Program-made: the position numbers and the translations under genes
Notes under the pieces: generated by a model
Seen by the model: only the letters and a program-made list of their open reading frames with translations
Told to the model about the DNA's origin: nothing
Databases searched by the model: none
Shown here: positions 1-8,225 of the stretch, one piece after another
Layout of the letters: the number at the start of each line of letters is the position of its first letter
Position numbering within the stretch: position 1 is the stretch's first letter
DNA from: an uncultured Nitrososphaera sp.
GTDB taxonomy: Archaea > Thermoproteota > Nitrososphaeria > Nitrososphaerales > Nitrososphaeraceae
DNA length: 52,987 bases
Reading direction: 5' to 3'
NCBI GenBank assembly: GCA_946480575.1
Contig: CAMLKF010000006.1
Coordinates: 1 to 52,987 of the forward strand

Positions 1-206
1 ATAGCAAAATGGTCAGGCTCGTGATGAAAGTGATGATGAACGTGATGATACAAAGCAAAAATGATGATGATGATTTTTGTGGTGGTAGTGGTAGTAGTGG
101 TGGTGCAGTAGATGTATATCCCGGTGCTCTAGGATTTCAATATAAAATAGGTCAACTCCAGAAAGGCAGCGAATCCCGTTCTTCTAGTGTATAATTAATT
201 CAGAAA
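1..206. other. low-complexity trinucleotide tract, no supported gene
   Basis: The left edge holds runs of GAT and GTG/GTA triplets. Both strands stay open for about 60 codons, but the products are Asp/Gly/Ser-rich (plus) or Ser/Pro/His-rich (minus) and look like products of the repeats. No start site, fold or motif supports either. It could be the end of a low-complexity gene that begins outside the window. Confidence 0.4.
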
Positions 207-290
207 TTGATCGGCATACTTTCTTTTTTTAGCAAACGTTTGTCGTATGGCTGGCGAGGAGGCTGTGTTTGGCGGCAGCAGCCCCTGAAT

Positions 291-470
291 CTAAAAGATC
301 TCCTCGTCCTTCCTGACGCCGCCAAGGCCCGTCTTGATACCGGCTGCGCACTCAAGGCACACGCTTGCCGAGAATGGAAAGTCCTTCATGCACTTTTTGC
401 AGGTAGGCCTGCTGCACTGTGGGCAGGGTGCCGAAGCCGTTCTTGTATTGCAGATATAACAGAGCGCCAT
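291..470 (-). CDS. small zinc-finger protein (59 aa)
   Basis: ATG at 470 and TAG at 291-293 give 59 residues. Eight cysteines form four CxxC knuckles: CYIC, CPQC, CKKC and CLEC, followed by a Gly-rich stretch and an acidic end (KDEEIF). This pattern suggests two bound zinc ions in a compact B-box- or treble-clef-like module. The family is not one I can name; RNA, DNA or protein binding are all possible. It is transcribed away from the methyltransferase gene that starts at 550, so the two share an 80-bp divergent promoter region. The regular cysteine spacing makes it more convincing than the overlapping plus-strand frame. Confidence 0.72.
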   Translation of the reverse strand: MALCYICNTRTASAPCPQCSRPTCKKCMKDFPFSASVCLECAAGIKTGLGGVRKDEEIF

Positions 471-549
471 ATGATCTAATAATGTAACCGGTGGTGTAAA
501 AGGTTATCCGATATCGTTAAATCTGCTTGCTCAAACACTTTTTCTCTAG

Positions 550-1713
550 ATGGATGTCGGGTACATATTCGCCTGCACCAGCAAGAGCGAGCAGGAGTGC
601 TTTGACCGTATGCTCTTTGCGACCAGCAGAGTCTACGGCGAAAGCGTTCTGAAGATAAAAAAAGGCGACGTGCTTTTCCTGCTCAATCTGGACACCGACA
701 CGCTGCACGGCACTTTCAGGGCAAAATCTGCCGGCGCAAAAGACATTGTCCCCAATGCCTGGAAGGGTAGGTACCCGTACCAGGTGCAGGTGTCGCGCAA
801 CAGCAAGGTTTACTCACTCAAGGGCGCAAAGAAAGTCCTGTCTGCAATTGGGGTCAGCAGCTGGCGCGACGCCCTTGGCGCAGAGCAGACGCAGCTCCTC
901 TCAAGATACATCGAAAACCCCGAAGGCGTTGCCCTCAAGGTTGTCAAGAAGAAAGAGGAAGATGCTATTACTACTGCTGCTGACGACAAGCCCCGGCTCG
1001 AGTCTACCACGCTGTGGGACTATCCCCGCCAGAGCTACGGCAGGACTCCCAAGGGCAGCAACAAGTATGCAGGCGTCACACCGGCGTTCGTCATTTACAA
1101 CATGGTCAAGCGCTACACCGAACCGGGCGACCTAGTACTCGACCCAATGGCCGGCAGCGGCACAACAATCGACGTGTGCAGGGAGGAGGGCCGTAGGTGC
1201 ATGGCGTACGATATTTCGCCTACCCGGCCTGACATCGTGCAGAACGATGCGCGCAGGATACCACTAGAAGACGAAAGCGTCGACATGGTATTCATCGACT
1301 CGCCCTACGGCGACAACATCGACTACAACGACCAGCCCGGCAACATCGGCAGGATTTCTGCCGAAGCGGACGAATTCTACGAAGCGCTTGACAGGGTGAT
1401 GGCCGAGGTCTACCGGGTGCTCAAGCCCGGCAAGACGCTTGGATGGCTCATCGGCGACCAGTGGGTGAAGAAAAAGTTCACGCCTGTAGGCTTTCGCGTC
1501 TATGAGCAGCTGTGCAGGCATTTTGAGACGGTCGACGTCATTTGCGTCGCAAGGAGGAGCCAGACATCAAATACAGGAATCTGGCACAACAGGGCTCTCC
1601 GCTTCAACTTTTACCTGCGCGGCTTCAAGTACCTGTTCATAATGAGAAAGCCTGCTGCTGACGAAGAGCAGGCGACGAAAAGAAAGGCCAGCTGGACGCA
1701 ATACCAGAGGTAG
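550..1713 (+). CDS. DCD-like domain fused to an N4/N6-type DNA methyltransferase
   Basis: This 387-residue protein has two parts. Residues 4-60 (GYIFACTS, RMLFATSR, GDVLFLLN, LHGTFRA) match my memory of the DCD (development and cell death) domain best known from plants. From about residue 160 an AdoMet-dependent methyltransferase follows: motif I LDPMAGSGTT (197-206), acidic AYDIS at 219-223, and motif IV DSPY at 250-253 in place of the usual DPPY. The family methylates amino groups of adenine or cytosine in DNA, although RNA or other nucleic-acid targets cannot be excluded. No restriction endonuclease lies beside it, so it looks like a solitary methylase. The DCD-like part probably acts as a reader or targeting module; that is inference. 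ATG 550 is the natural start because the DCD motif begins at residue 4. Confidence 0.82.
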   Translation: MDVGYIFACTSKSEQECFDRMLFATSRVYGESVLKIKKGDVLFLLNLDTDTLHGTFRAKSAGAKDIVPNAWKGRYPYQVQVSRNSKVYSLKGAKKVLSAIGVSSWRDALGAEQTQLLSRYIENPEGVALKVVKKKEEDAITTAADDKPRLESTTLWDYPRQSYGRTPKGSNKYAGVTPAFVIYNMVKRYTEPGDLVLDPMAGSGTTIDVCREEGRRCMAYDISPTRPDIVQNDARRIPLEDESVDMVFIDSPYGDNIDYNDQPGNIGRISAEADEFYEALDRVMAEVYRVLKPGKTLGWLIGDQWVKKKFTPVGFRVYEQLCRHFETVDVICVARRSQTSNTGIWHNRALRFNFYLRGFKYLFIMRKPAADEEQATKRKASWTQYQR

Positions 1714-1810
1714 CACAGCTATTATTTATCATCCGTATGCGTCAGCATGTCCGGCGCGTGTTCATGGCTGCAGCATTTCCACTTCATGTTGATGCAGCCT
1801 TCCTAAGCTC

Positions 1811-2191
1811 GTGCGAGCAGTCGGTGCAGAGGCACGTCATGGTTTCCATGGACGACATATGTATATTATGCAGCAAGTAGCGGTAGCCAAGGATGGCCGC
1901 ATTCTGGCCGCGTATGCAGTAGATGCCAAAGCCTTACCTGAACGTGAATATACAAAAGTAGCTGCGCAGTTCAGCCCGCCAGTCAGCGTGGCAGGAAACT
2001 TTGACATCCTAGTTTTATTTGAGGGAGATGGCGGCGTTGTCGCTCACAGAGAGACCGAAGACATCACACCGGGCAACTTTTTCAGTGTTCACAGCGAGAG
2101 TATGCGGAATACGACTTGCTCTATGAAACCCACCGACCCTTCCTTTTTCTTTTTTTGCCGCCAACCTTTGCATATATCTATATACAGATAG
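1811..2191 (+). CDS. uncertain hypothetical ORF, possibly decayed
   Basis: The central part (DGRILAAYAV to FDILVLFEGDGG) resembles a Roadblock/profilin-like small domain, but I cannot assign it. Just upstream, a different frame reads a plausible stretch ending DDICILCSK before a stop at about 1889, which suggests that one gene has been split by a frameshift. The C-terminal 25 residues (FFFFCRQPL) look like readthrough into non-coding DNA. Treat this as a remnant unless homologues show otherwise. The rest of 1714-2274 shows nothing else. Confidence 0.25.
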   Translation: MRAVGAEARHGFHGRHMYIMQQVAVAKDGRILAAYAVDAKALPEREYTKVAAQFSPPVSVAGNFDILVLFEGDGGVVAHRETEDITPGNFFSVHSESMRNTTCSMKPTDPSFFFFCRQPLHISIYR

Positions 2192-2274
2192 GTCCATTTC
2201 TGAGACAAGCAATTAATTCTCTTCTTGTTAGTGACAGCAGTAAAAGCTTATTTAAGACTTTTTTCGTTTTGACA

Positions 2275-2534
2275 ATGTCACACTTGCGAAGCGGATTTAC
2301 GAACTGATCACGTTATGATATCTATGCAACAATGCTGCAAGCAGCACTGGAAGGTTCAGATCAGGCTGGGATAATAAATGCAGTATATCTATGCCGTAGT
2401 ATTCGCTAGTGCGAAATCTGAACATCCTTTTGAGAAGCGGAGTGATAGAATATGATACGACAGATGATGTTTACAGGACAACCAAAGAGGGCAAAGTATT
2501 CATGAACAAACACAAAAGCTTGCAGCTCATCTAG
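2275..2534 (+). pseudogene. decayed winged-helix regulator (HTH_45-like)
   Basis: From ATG 2275 the frame reads ten residues, then TGA, then RYDIYATMLQAALEG and IINAVYL, and stops again. A second frame from 2412 continues LNILLRSGVIEYD, DVYRTTKEGK and a natural end at 2534. Together these parts match the order of an archaeal winged helix: helix 1 with an IYA-x-L pattern, then a wing and a TTKEG turn. One nonsense codon and one frameshift separate them. Compare the intact relative at 19940-20254, which has the same RIDIIASILDAA opening. It was probably a DNA-binding repressor and is now non-functional. Confidence 0.7.
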
Positions 2535-2598
2535 AGGGGAGTTTGTGGAGCTAGATGGCTATAGCACTACAATACACATATCTGTCGTTCTAGTCTAA

Positions 2599-3039
2599 TT
2601 AGCTGCTTCGGTAATAGAATATCCTCTTTCCTATCGCTTTCTTGGAAACATGTTTTTGATCTTCGATCATCTTCCTAATATGTGGAAGATGGTTTGGCAC
2701 ATAGGAAACGCTCTCGAGTAGGTTCGAGAGTGTTCTTGGTTTTGCAGATAACTGCTTGTTGACATGGTCAAGAATTTCCTTTTTCTTTGCATCGCTCATG
2801 TGTGAGATCTTTTGGGAGGCCGCTGCCGGCATCCTTTTTTGCAGTAGCTGATGGGACTTGCGAGCATTCTTGCGCGTCCTTTTGCTTCGGGTTGTTGTAT
2901 TTGCTTTAAGACTGGCGTCATTGTCCTTGACAAATTTTGATAGGCTGCGAACGATTTCCTTTGCTTCCTTCAAATCTATGGTTATTCTCTGCCCGCCCTT
3001 TTCTAGCTCCAACGTAATGGATGGATTTATCCTGACCAT
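2599..3039 (-). CDS. hypothetical basic protein (146 aa)
   Basis: The product has a short beta-like start (SITLELEKGGQRITIDL), a helical segment, then a very basic stretch (TTRSKRTRKNARKSHQ) and a second helical half with DAKKKEILDHVNKQL. The Lys/Arg content suggests nucleic-acid binding. No family is recognised. ATG at 3039 is followed by a well-formed beginning, and a TATA-like AT-rich stretch lies at 3054-3090 on the upstream side. The codon pattern is that of a real gene and no good frame competes on the other strand. Confidence 0.65.
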   Translation of the reverse strand: MVRINPSITLELEKGGQRITIDLKEAKEIVRSLSKFVKDNDASLKANTTTRSKRTRKNARKSHQLLQKRMPAAASQKISHMSDAKKKEILDHVNKQLSAKPRTLSNLLESVSYVPNHLPHIRKMIEDQKHVSKKAIGKRIFYYRSS

Positions 3040-3193
3040 ACCAGATAACTACTCTAGATATAAAAATATCTAGCTATATAACTATATAGAGGAAAAGAAA
3101 AAGAGAATCAAAAGTTCTGACCGTGACTGCGAGTCCTTCTGGGTTCGTAGTTTTTATGAAAATGAGGTTGGCTGGACACTAGTAATTTGAAGG

Positions 3194-3252
3194 GGGATCA
3201 TGATACACAATTCCTTCGTAAAATTCATAGCTCATCTCTCGCAAAGTTACCA
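3194..3252. repeat. left arm of a 59-bp perfect inverted repeat
   Basis: Bases 3194-3252 are the exact reverse complement of 4739-4797; I checked all 59 positions and the match ends abruptly on both sides. Read on the minus strand the arm contains an ATG (3235) opening MSYEFYEGIVYHDP. The two arms bracket 1.49 kb holding a CBS-domain gene and two gene remnants. I see no third copy in the window. Confidence 0.95.
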
Positions 3253-3434
3253 GAAATAAGAAATGAATGATGGTCAAGAACATATACTTCATGTACAAGC
3301 AGCTCTGCTATACTACAATATTCCGTTTGAAGAGAAGATAATAATCGCGGACGAGAATTCTTGTCCTGTTTGCTGGAAGGTCAATATCATGGCGTTTACC
3401 AATGAGTGTATATTTAGCTATCTAGATGGTCTTC

Positions 3435-3630
3435 TTACCCATAGATAGAATATGCGCATTGATAGTATTCCTCTTCTGTTAAATCACCATCAGATTCTGC
3501 CTCCCTTTTCCAGCTCCTTAGGCGGCTGGCGAGGGTCTTGTTGCTGACGCCCTTGAGCGTCTTTTTGAACTGCTTGTACCTCACCGGCTTGGTAGAGCAG
3601 CAGAGCGGTATCAAAATTTCTTCTTTATAT
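3435..3630 (-). pseudogene. remnant of an HxlR-type winged-helix regulator
   Basis: The minus strand reads KEILIPLCCSTKPVRYKQF, then KKTLKGVSNKTLASRLR and a degraded tail ending at TAA (3435-3437). This matches HxlR-family regulators, where an I-L-x-x-L segment is followed by R-x-x-x-L, G-I/V-S-x-K-T-L and R-L-R. The sequence before the first helix is closed by a stop, so the N-terminus and the dimer cysteine are gone. It lies between the inverted-repeat arms. Confidence 0.6.
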
Positions 3631-3680
3631 TATTTTTTCAAAGATCAAGAAGTGCTTTCACATGCCCATAACGTTTGTAT

Positions 3681-3850
3681 TCATCTGTCAGTCAGTACCT
3701 TGGCAAGTTTCCATGAAATATCCGTAACAGAGAGCACGCCAGCCATTGATCCATCGTGTTCAAGCACTACCAGTCTCTTGACCCTATTCTTAGCCATTAA
3801 TGCCCTGGTCGTTACGTTCTTGCCGAGCTTCCTATTCGTATGAGCACTTT
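3681..3850 (-). pseudogene. remnant of a CBS-domain protein
   Basis: The minus strand reads RKLGKNVTTRALMAKNRV, then KRLVVLEHDGSMAGVLS and VTDISWKLAKVLTDR before TGA. This is the C-terminal half of a CBS domain, with V-K-R-L-V-V-x-x-x-D-G-x-x-x-G-V-L-S-x-x-D. Stops close the frame upstream of about 3850, so the first CBS copy is missing. It looks like a fragment of a paralogue of the intact gene at 3982, in opposite orientation. Confidence 0.65.
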
Positions 3851-3981
3851 AAGATGGGCACCATTTCAATACTAGGCTAGCTAACACCATTTAGCGTACA
3901 ATCCATAGGAATGCAGTGCGATGCACAATATTCCACCAAGAAGATATATTGTTCAACAGGCATATTATAAAATGAACGAAA

Positions 3982-4470
3982 ATGGCTTCAAGAAATGAGG
4001 GCGTGGATATGACTTCTCGAGTAGAGGACTACATGAACACCAAGATGGTTACCCTTAGTTCTAGGATCAGTGTCTTGGATGCTGCCAAGGCAATGACTGA
4101 GAGGAACATTAGCTCCGTGGTGATAACGTCACAGGATGATGGCAGTATCGTTGGTATACTCACAGAACGCGATATCGTAAAGATCATTGCAAATGGTGCG
4201 CCTGCTGATGGAATTATTGCTAGCTCGCTGATGTCTTCGCCTGTCTTGTCGATAACAAAAGATGCTATGGTTGAAGAAGCTGCTAGGTTAATGATTCGAC
4301 AAAGGGTGAGGCACCTTTTGGTCGTAAATTCTCGGCAAGAAGTAGTAGGTATTATTACTGCTACAGACTTGGCAAGATATCTCAAGCAAAAACTCGCTTC
4401 GACTATTATTTCTGCCAACGTCGGTGATGAGGAGTCTTCGCTAGCAGAAGTGTGGGAATTATTCTTTTAA
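3982..4470 (+). CDS. tandem CBS-domain protein (162 aa)
   Basis: Two CBS domains fill the protein. The first runs from about residue 14 to 72 (YMNTKMVTL, DAAKAMTERNISSVV, GSIVGILTERD) and the second from about 78 to 135 (SSLMSSPVLSI, RQRVRHLLVV, VVGIITATD). CBS pairs bind adenine nucleotides such as AMP, ATP or SAM and usually regulate a partner. No catalytic domain is attached, so this is a stand-alone energy or metabolite sensor. A second possible start, ATG at 4009 just ahead of TSRVEDYM, would remove nine residues. The gene sits alone between the arms of the 59-bp inverted repeat, next to the antisense fragment of a related CBS gene. The partner is unknown. Confidence 0.9.
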   Translation: MASRNEGVDMTSRVEDYMNTKMVTLSSRISVLDAAKAMTERNISSVVITSQDDGSIVGILTERDIVKIIANGAPADGIIASSLMSSPVLSITKDAMVEEAARLMIRQRVRHLLVVNSRQEVVGIITATDLARYLKQKLASTIISANVGDEESSLAEVWELFF

Positions 4471-4738
4471 AGTCTGCGCAGTACAAAAAAGAGCCTCTCA
4501 CCCATTATCTTACACTGCAATTCAGTGTAACTACACTGGTAATGTTTGTAATAAAATCCACAGTATCTAGCAAGATTGATAGTATCAGCATCTTTATCCA
4601 TCATTAGAGCTGGATTGTCACAATTTACTAGTTATACATCGTATAACATTCTTATCACTTGTTATATCCGTAATTTTTGAGTTCCTCTCTCATAATCTCC
4701 TTTAAACAAACTAGAAGAACAATGGCAGCAGAGGATAT
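4471..4738. other. AT-rich intergenic segment
   Basis: Between the CBS gene and the right arm of the inverted repeat I see no coding frame with protein-like content. The segment is AT-rich with scattered short stops in all frames. No RNA gene is recognised. Confidence 0.5.
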
Positions 4739-4797
4739 TGGTAACTTTGCGAGAGATGAGCTATGAATTTTACGAAGGAATTGTGTATCATGATCCC
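4739..4797. repeat. right arm of a 59-bp perfect inverted repeat
   Basis: This is the exact reverse complement of 3194-3252. It carries ATG 4756 opening MSYEFYEGIVYHDP, which runs on to a 21-codon ORF ending at 4821; the left-arm copy ends after 18 codons. The coding look of both arms suggests that the repeat derives from the 5' end of a small gene that was duplicated in inverted orientation. Confidence 0.95.
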
Positions 4798-4920
4798 ACT
4801 CTCTTTCTCTGTCCAAGTTAATGGAAAAGGGCTCTTACTGGCCATTCCGCAAAGAGTTTACAGAATCAAACAGCATATGATTCATAATCATGATTGACGA
4901 GTTGATACCTAAATTAAAAA

Positions 4921-6411
4921 ATGAAGAGATATGATAGATCGCTTGCCAACATTTCGGCCGGGCAACATTCCCTGCAAGAATTTCAAGAGATAGCCGCAAA
5001 GTTTCTACAAGTCACTTCGCATTACGCTATTAATGGGTTGAACCCTGGTGGAACCTACAAAGGAATATGGACAAGAGACGCCTCATTCATTATTGAGGAT
5101 TGGTTCTGTTCTGGAAAAGACATGCGCTGTCTGCTGGATGCAATTTTGCATGTTTGGTCGCACCAGATAATAACAGCAAATAGCGTTGATAATTGCACAA
5201 TCCCTGTTACCAAGACTGGAAGCAAGGTAATCTATGGCCGAGGCTCGCCAAATCTGCGCTACTGTAGGACTGATTCTACAGTGCTCTTGCCCAAACACTC
5301 CTTTGAAGGAGCCCTTCCGACAACAATATTTCAGGATTTTGCTGAAGTGTACGGTGAAAAACCAGATATCGATTCGACTGCTCTAATGATCTCGACAACA
5401 TCATCAGTATTGACTGGCCTGATTGAGAAATGTATAGTGAAGAAAGGAACAGATTCCAAAGCTCATTATACGCAACCACACGATCATTATGGTGATGGTG
5501 ACGGCAGCAGTCATAGCAGCATCCTTGTCCCATATGATTGCCTGCTAAGAGCCATTGACAGTCTGATCCCCTGTCTGCTTCAAGCTGTAAAGTATCTCGA
5601 GCGTCAGGATGTTGATGGTGATGGCCTGCTAGAGCAGGGGCATAATGAAGACTGGATGGACACTGCCCTGCGATCTGGAAAAATTGTATATAGCCAGGCA
5701 TCTTGGCTATTGGCTCTCGGAAATCTTTACTCTCTGCTATCTATCCTCGGGTACTCTGAGCAGGCCAAAGAGGTTATTGGGTTGGCAAAGAAAACAATTC
5801 ATGCTGTGGAAAAGAAACTGTGGTCAGAACAAGACGGATGCTACTTTGATTTGTTATACTTGTCTCCTAATTGGAAAGAAGACTCTACTACAAGGAACGG
5901 CCTGCTCACCCAAGATGTCTGCTTGTATCTAGTTGCATTATCTGAATACCTCCATATTGATGATGATAACTCAAAGCAATTCCTCGCACAAAGCCGAGAA
6001 TATACGTTTGAGAGTATTGAGTTGAAGCAGATTCACGAGCACGTACACAGGTCCCTTGATGCTATTCAAAGCAGAATTTGGTCAAAGAATGAATTTGAAT
6101 GGCCTCTGGTGACAGAGAATGTCCTTGAAAAAACAGGCCCTAGGTTACTTGACAAGAACGAGTACCACAACCACGCTTTCTGGCCTTGGATAACTGGAAT
6201 AGAAATGCTTGCAAGATCGAGGTTTGGCAGGCTAGATGAATGCCTGTCGCTTTTATCAATAGTTATATCTGAAGAAGGACCGAAAGATTATTCGTTTTAT
6301 GAATGGATTGATCCAAATACAATGATTGGAAAAGGTGCTGTGCCATTTAGAACTGGAATATCTTCTTTAAGATTAGCTATTTCTGATTACATCGCACTAC
6401 TGAAGCATTGA
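4921..6411 (+). CDS. six-hairpin (alpha/alpha)6-barrel glycoside hydrolase
   Basis: This 496-residue protein resembles the catalytic domain of amylo-alpha-1,6-glucosidase/GH15-like enzymes. Visible hallmarks are GGTYKGIWTRDASF near residue 45, DVDGDGLLEQGHNEDWMD near 240, NEYHNHAFWPW near 420 and FYEWIDPNT near 460. The acidic residues in NEDWMD and YEWID are the best candidates for catalysis; the assignment of acid and base is inference. Likely substrates are alpha-glucans or a compatible-solute disaccharide. There is no signal peptide or membrane segment, so it should be cytoplasmic. Its neighbours show no sugar pathway. Codon use is AT-rich compared with the 25-30 kb region. Confidence 0.72.
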   Translation: MKRYDRSLANISAGQHSLQEFQEIAAKFLQVTSHYAINGLNPGGTYKGIWTRDASFIIEDWFCSGKDMRCLLDAILHVWSHQIITANSVDNCTIPVTKTGSKVIYGRGSPNLRYCRTDSTVLLPKHSFEGALPTTIFQDFAEVYGEKPDIDSTALMISTTSSVLTGLIEKCIVKKGTDSKAHYTQPHDHYGDGDGSSHSSILVPYDCLLRAIDSLIPCLLQAVKYLERQDVDGDGLLEQGHNEDWMDTALRSGKIVYSQASWLLALGNLYSLLSILGYSEQAKEVIGLAKKTIHAVEKKLWSEQDGCYFDLLYLSPNWKEDSTTRNGLLTQDVCLYLVALSEYLHIDDDNSKQFLAQSREYTFESIELKQIHEHVHRSLDAIQSRIWSKNEFEWPLVTENVLEKTGPRLLDKNEYHNHAFWPWITGIEMLARSRFGRLDECLSLLSIVISEEGPKDYSFYEWIDPNTMIGKGAVPFRTGISSLRLAISDYIALLKH

Positions 6412-6734
6412 TTTTATAGAAAAATCACATTGCGCGCCCCATATTGCCAAATCTCATGACCTAATTATCTCGCTTTTGCCACCATCTTGCAAAAGGACAT
6501 AGTCGTAGCAACTGAGAGAGAGACGCAGCAAAACTAGAATACTTGGTTATGCCGAAAGCCTTTAAAATTGCAACTCCATATCGCATTGTCGCTATCTAAG
6601 GGCGATAAGAAAAAGAGAAAAAAATATCAACACCCTTGGATGATTTAGCCACCCATTCCTTGCGGACGAACGGTCCCTGCGGCGCAATCAACTCCCACAT
6701 TTTGACAGAACTTCTTATAAAATATGTAAATAGC
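6412..6734. other. intergenic spacer
   Basis: Between the glycosidase and the response regulator no convincing frame is present. An open minus-strand frame covering 6596-6961 is only the complement of the response-regulator gene and has an unlikely composition. Confidence 0.5.
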
Positions 6735-7156
6735 ATGCTATCTATGTCTAGGACATCAAGACCGATGGACTTCAAAACATCCTCATAGTAGACGACGAAG
6801 AGGATATAGCTATGGTTCTCAAAGAAATGCTGGAGAATAGTGGTTTTGATGTTGATACTTTCACCAACTCTGAGGAAGCACTCCAGCATTTCAAGTTTCG
6901 CGAAAAGAAATACTCTCTTGTCATAAGTGACATAAGGATGCCGAGCGTGTCTGGGATTCAACTAGCTAAGAGAATTAAATCGATTGATCCAAGTATCAAA
7001 ATAATATTGTTAACCGCATTCGAAATCAATAAGTCAGAATTTGACAAAGTTATGGACTACAAGAACATGGATGGTTTTATTCAAAAGCCAGTATCAATGG
7101 AGCGGCTCAATAGGGAAGTATCAAGATGTCTTGGAGGGAGCATTGAAAGTGGCTAA
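6735..7156 (+). pseudogene. response regulator receiver protein with a 1-base frameshift at its start
   Basis: A complete CheY-like receiver is encoded: ILIVDDEED, ISDIRMP with the phosphorylatable Asp, the LLTAFE switch Thr, and IQKPV with the conserved Lys. However, its frame has no usable start codon before the VDDEED motif. The upstream frame offers ATG 6735, 6744 and 6765 and reads MDFKTSS then stop. Adding one A to the AAAA run at 6774-6777 joins the two as MDFKNILIVDD. So this is either a one-base deletion, a sequencing indel, or a -1 slip site. It ends GGSIESG, and its stop overlaps the start of the MEDS gene, so the two were a signalling pair. No output domain is present. Confidence 0.75.
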
Positions 7157-7721
7157 ATTAATTACTGTTAATTCAAATGAGGCTCCTGAAGTACTAGCTG
7201 TTCCCGAATTTCTCGAACACTCCATATTGATATATCCTAACCTGTCCGCATTAAGAAAAGTATATTCCCAATATGCCAAGAAACGATTAGAGGAAGCCAA
7301 TGAGATATTATTGATAATTCCATATTATGAAACGACCGACTCTGTTCGAGCTGTCCTAAGAAATGTAGGCGTCAATGTGTCAAAGTATGAGAAAGAAAAC
7401 GTATTAGTCATTATGGACAGTGAAAAAGCATATCAAAAATCAGAAGGTGTCCATAACTTCAATCTCCTGCTCAACCTATTAACAAAACGTGCAGATGCCT
7501 TGGGCAAGAAAGGTGTTTCTATTTTCGCTGATGGAGGATTATTTTTCTTGTATGAGAGGGAAGAAGAGCTTGTTGCAGATGAAATGAATTTGCCGACAGA
7601 GTTTGATACAAAATGTAGGTGCTTTTGCACTTATCATTCAGAAGATTTTAAGAATTTTTCAAAACAGCAGGAGGAACAATTACTCAAACATCATTACCGA
7701 TGCTTCTATGTTAGAGAATAG
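7149..7721 (+). CDS. MEDS-domain sensory protein
   Basis: GTG 7149 (or TTG 7143) gives about 190 residues. The product matches the MEDS domain (DcmR-like sensor), with IIPYYETTDSVRAVL near the start, LVIMDSEKAY, FNLLLNLLTKRADALGKKG, SIFADGG and a C-terminal DTKCRCFCTYH. MEDS proteins look like RecA-fold ATPase relatives without a P-loop and are linked to methylotroph and methanogen sensing; in thaumarchaea they are often paired with two-component proteins. The start overlaps the stop of the response regulator, indicating translational coupling. The cysteines in KCRCFC could bind a metal or sense redox; that is inference. An open frame continues upstream to 7041 but only overlaps the receiver gene. 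Confidence 0.78.
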   Translation: MAKLITVNSNEAPEVLAVPEFLEHSILIYPNLSALRKVYSQYAKKRLEEANEILLIIPYYETTDSVRAVLRNVGVNVSKYEKENVLVIMDSEKAYQKSEGVHNFNLLLNLLTKRADALGKKGVSIFADGGLFFLYEREEELVADEMNLPTEFDTKCRCFCTYHSEDFKNFSKQQEEQLLKHHYRCFYVRE

Positions 7722-8225
7722 CGGTGCATCAACCTAATTTACCACTCGACCTAAAATAATACCATGTGTGTGTGTTGCAACAGTTTGGAAAATGAGCTAT
7801 ACCACGGGCCTTTGCAATAGAACTAGTTCTGTTGTTAGCATTGTCGGGCTACTACAGAGACTTGAATAAAGATAGAAAAGAGGAGAACAGACAACAACAA
7901 GCGAAAGAGGGTCTTTGGTCAAATTGAACAGGTGATAGACGATGATGATAACGATTGGGATGCATGATGTTCTTTGCCTAGATAAATTTCTCCATAGAGC
8001 CCATATCAAGTCACTTGCTAAACATGTCTCTTCATGAATGTCATGCTCATAATGAGTTCTCTTTTTTTGATCCTCTTTCGCAGGAGTGAGTGCCTTCTTC
8101 CACAATATTTCAAAAAAGTTCTATTGTTGCATCATATTTTTATCTCACAAGAAACCAATGGGATAGCTTTGGCTTAAAAACTAAATGGTCTTAAAGGATG
8201 TTTTTGATAGATCTCAGTATTAATC
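7722..8225. other. intergenic region, no supported gene
   Basis: About 500 bp separate the MEDS gene from the propeller gene. A 102-codon open frame on the minus strand (7797-8105) has no recognisable motif and an odd composition (long hydrophobic and Ser runs), so I do not call it. The last 60 bp before 8226 are AT-rich and probably hold the promoter of the next gene. Confidence 0.45.

Noticed and set aside
1..194. 61-codon ORF at the left edge
   Set aside because: Product is the translation of GAT/GTG triplet repeats.
3263..3448. Plus-strand ORF with a CPVCW motif
   Set aside because: Short, and its end runs into the HxlR remnant; a single CxxC is not enough to call a gene.
3538..3843. 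101-codon plus frame
   Set aside because: It is the complement of the HxlR and CBS remnants.
7797..8105. 102-codon minus frame in the gap before the propeller gene
   Set aside because: Composition is biased and no homology pattern is recognised.
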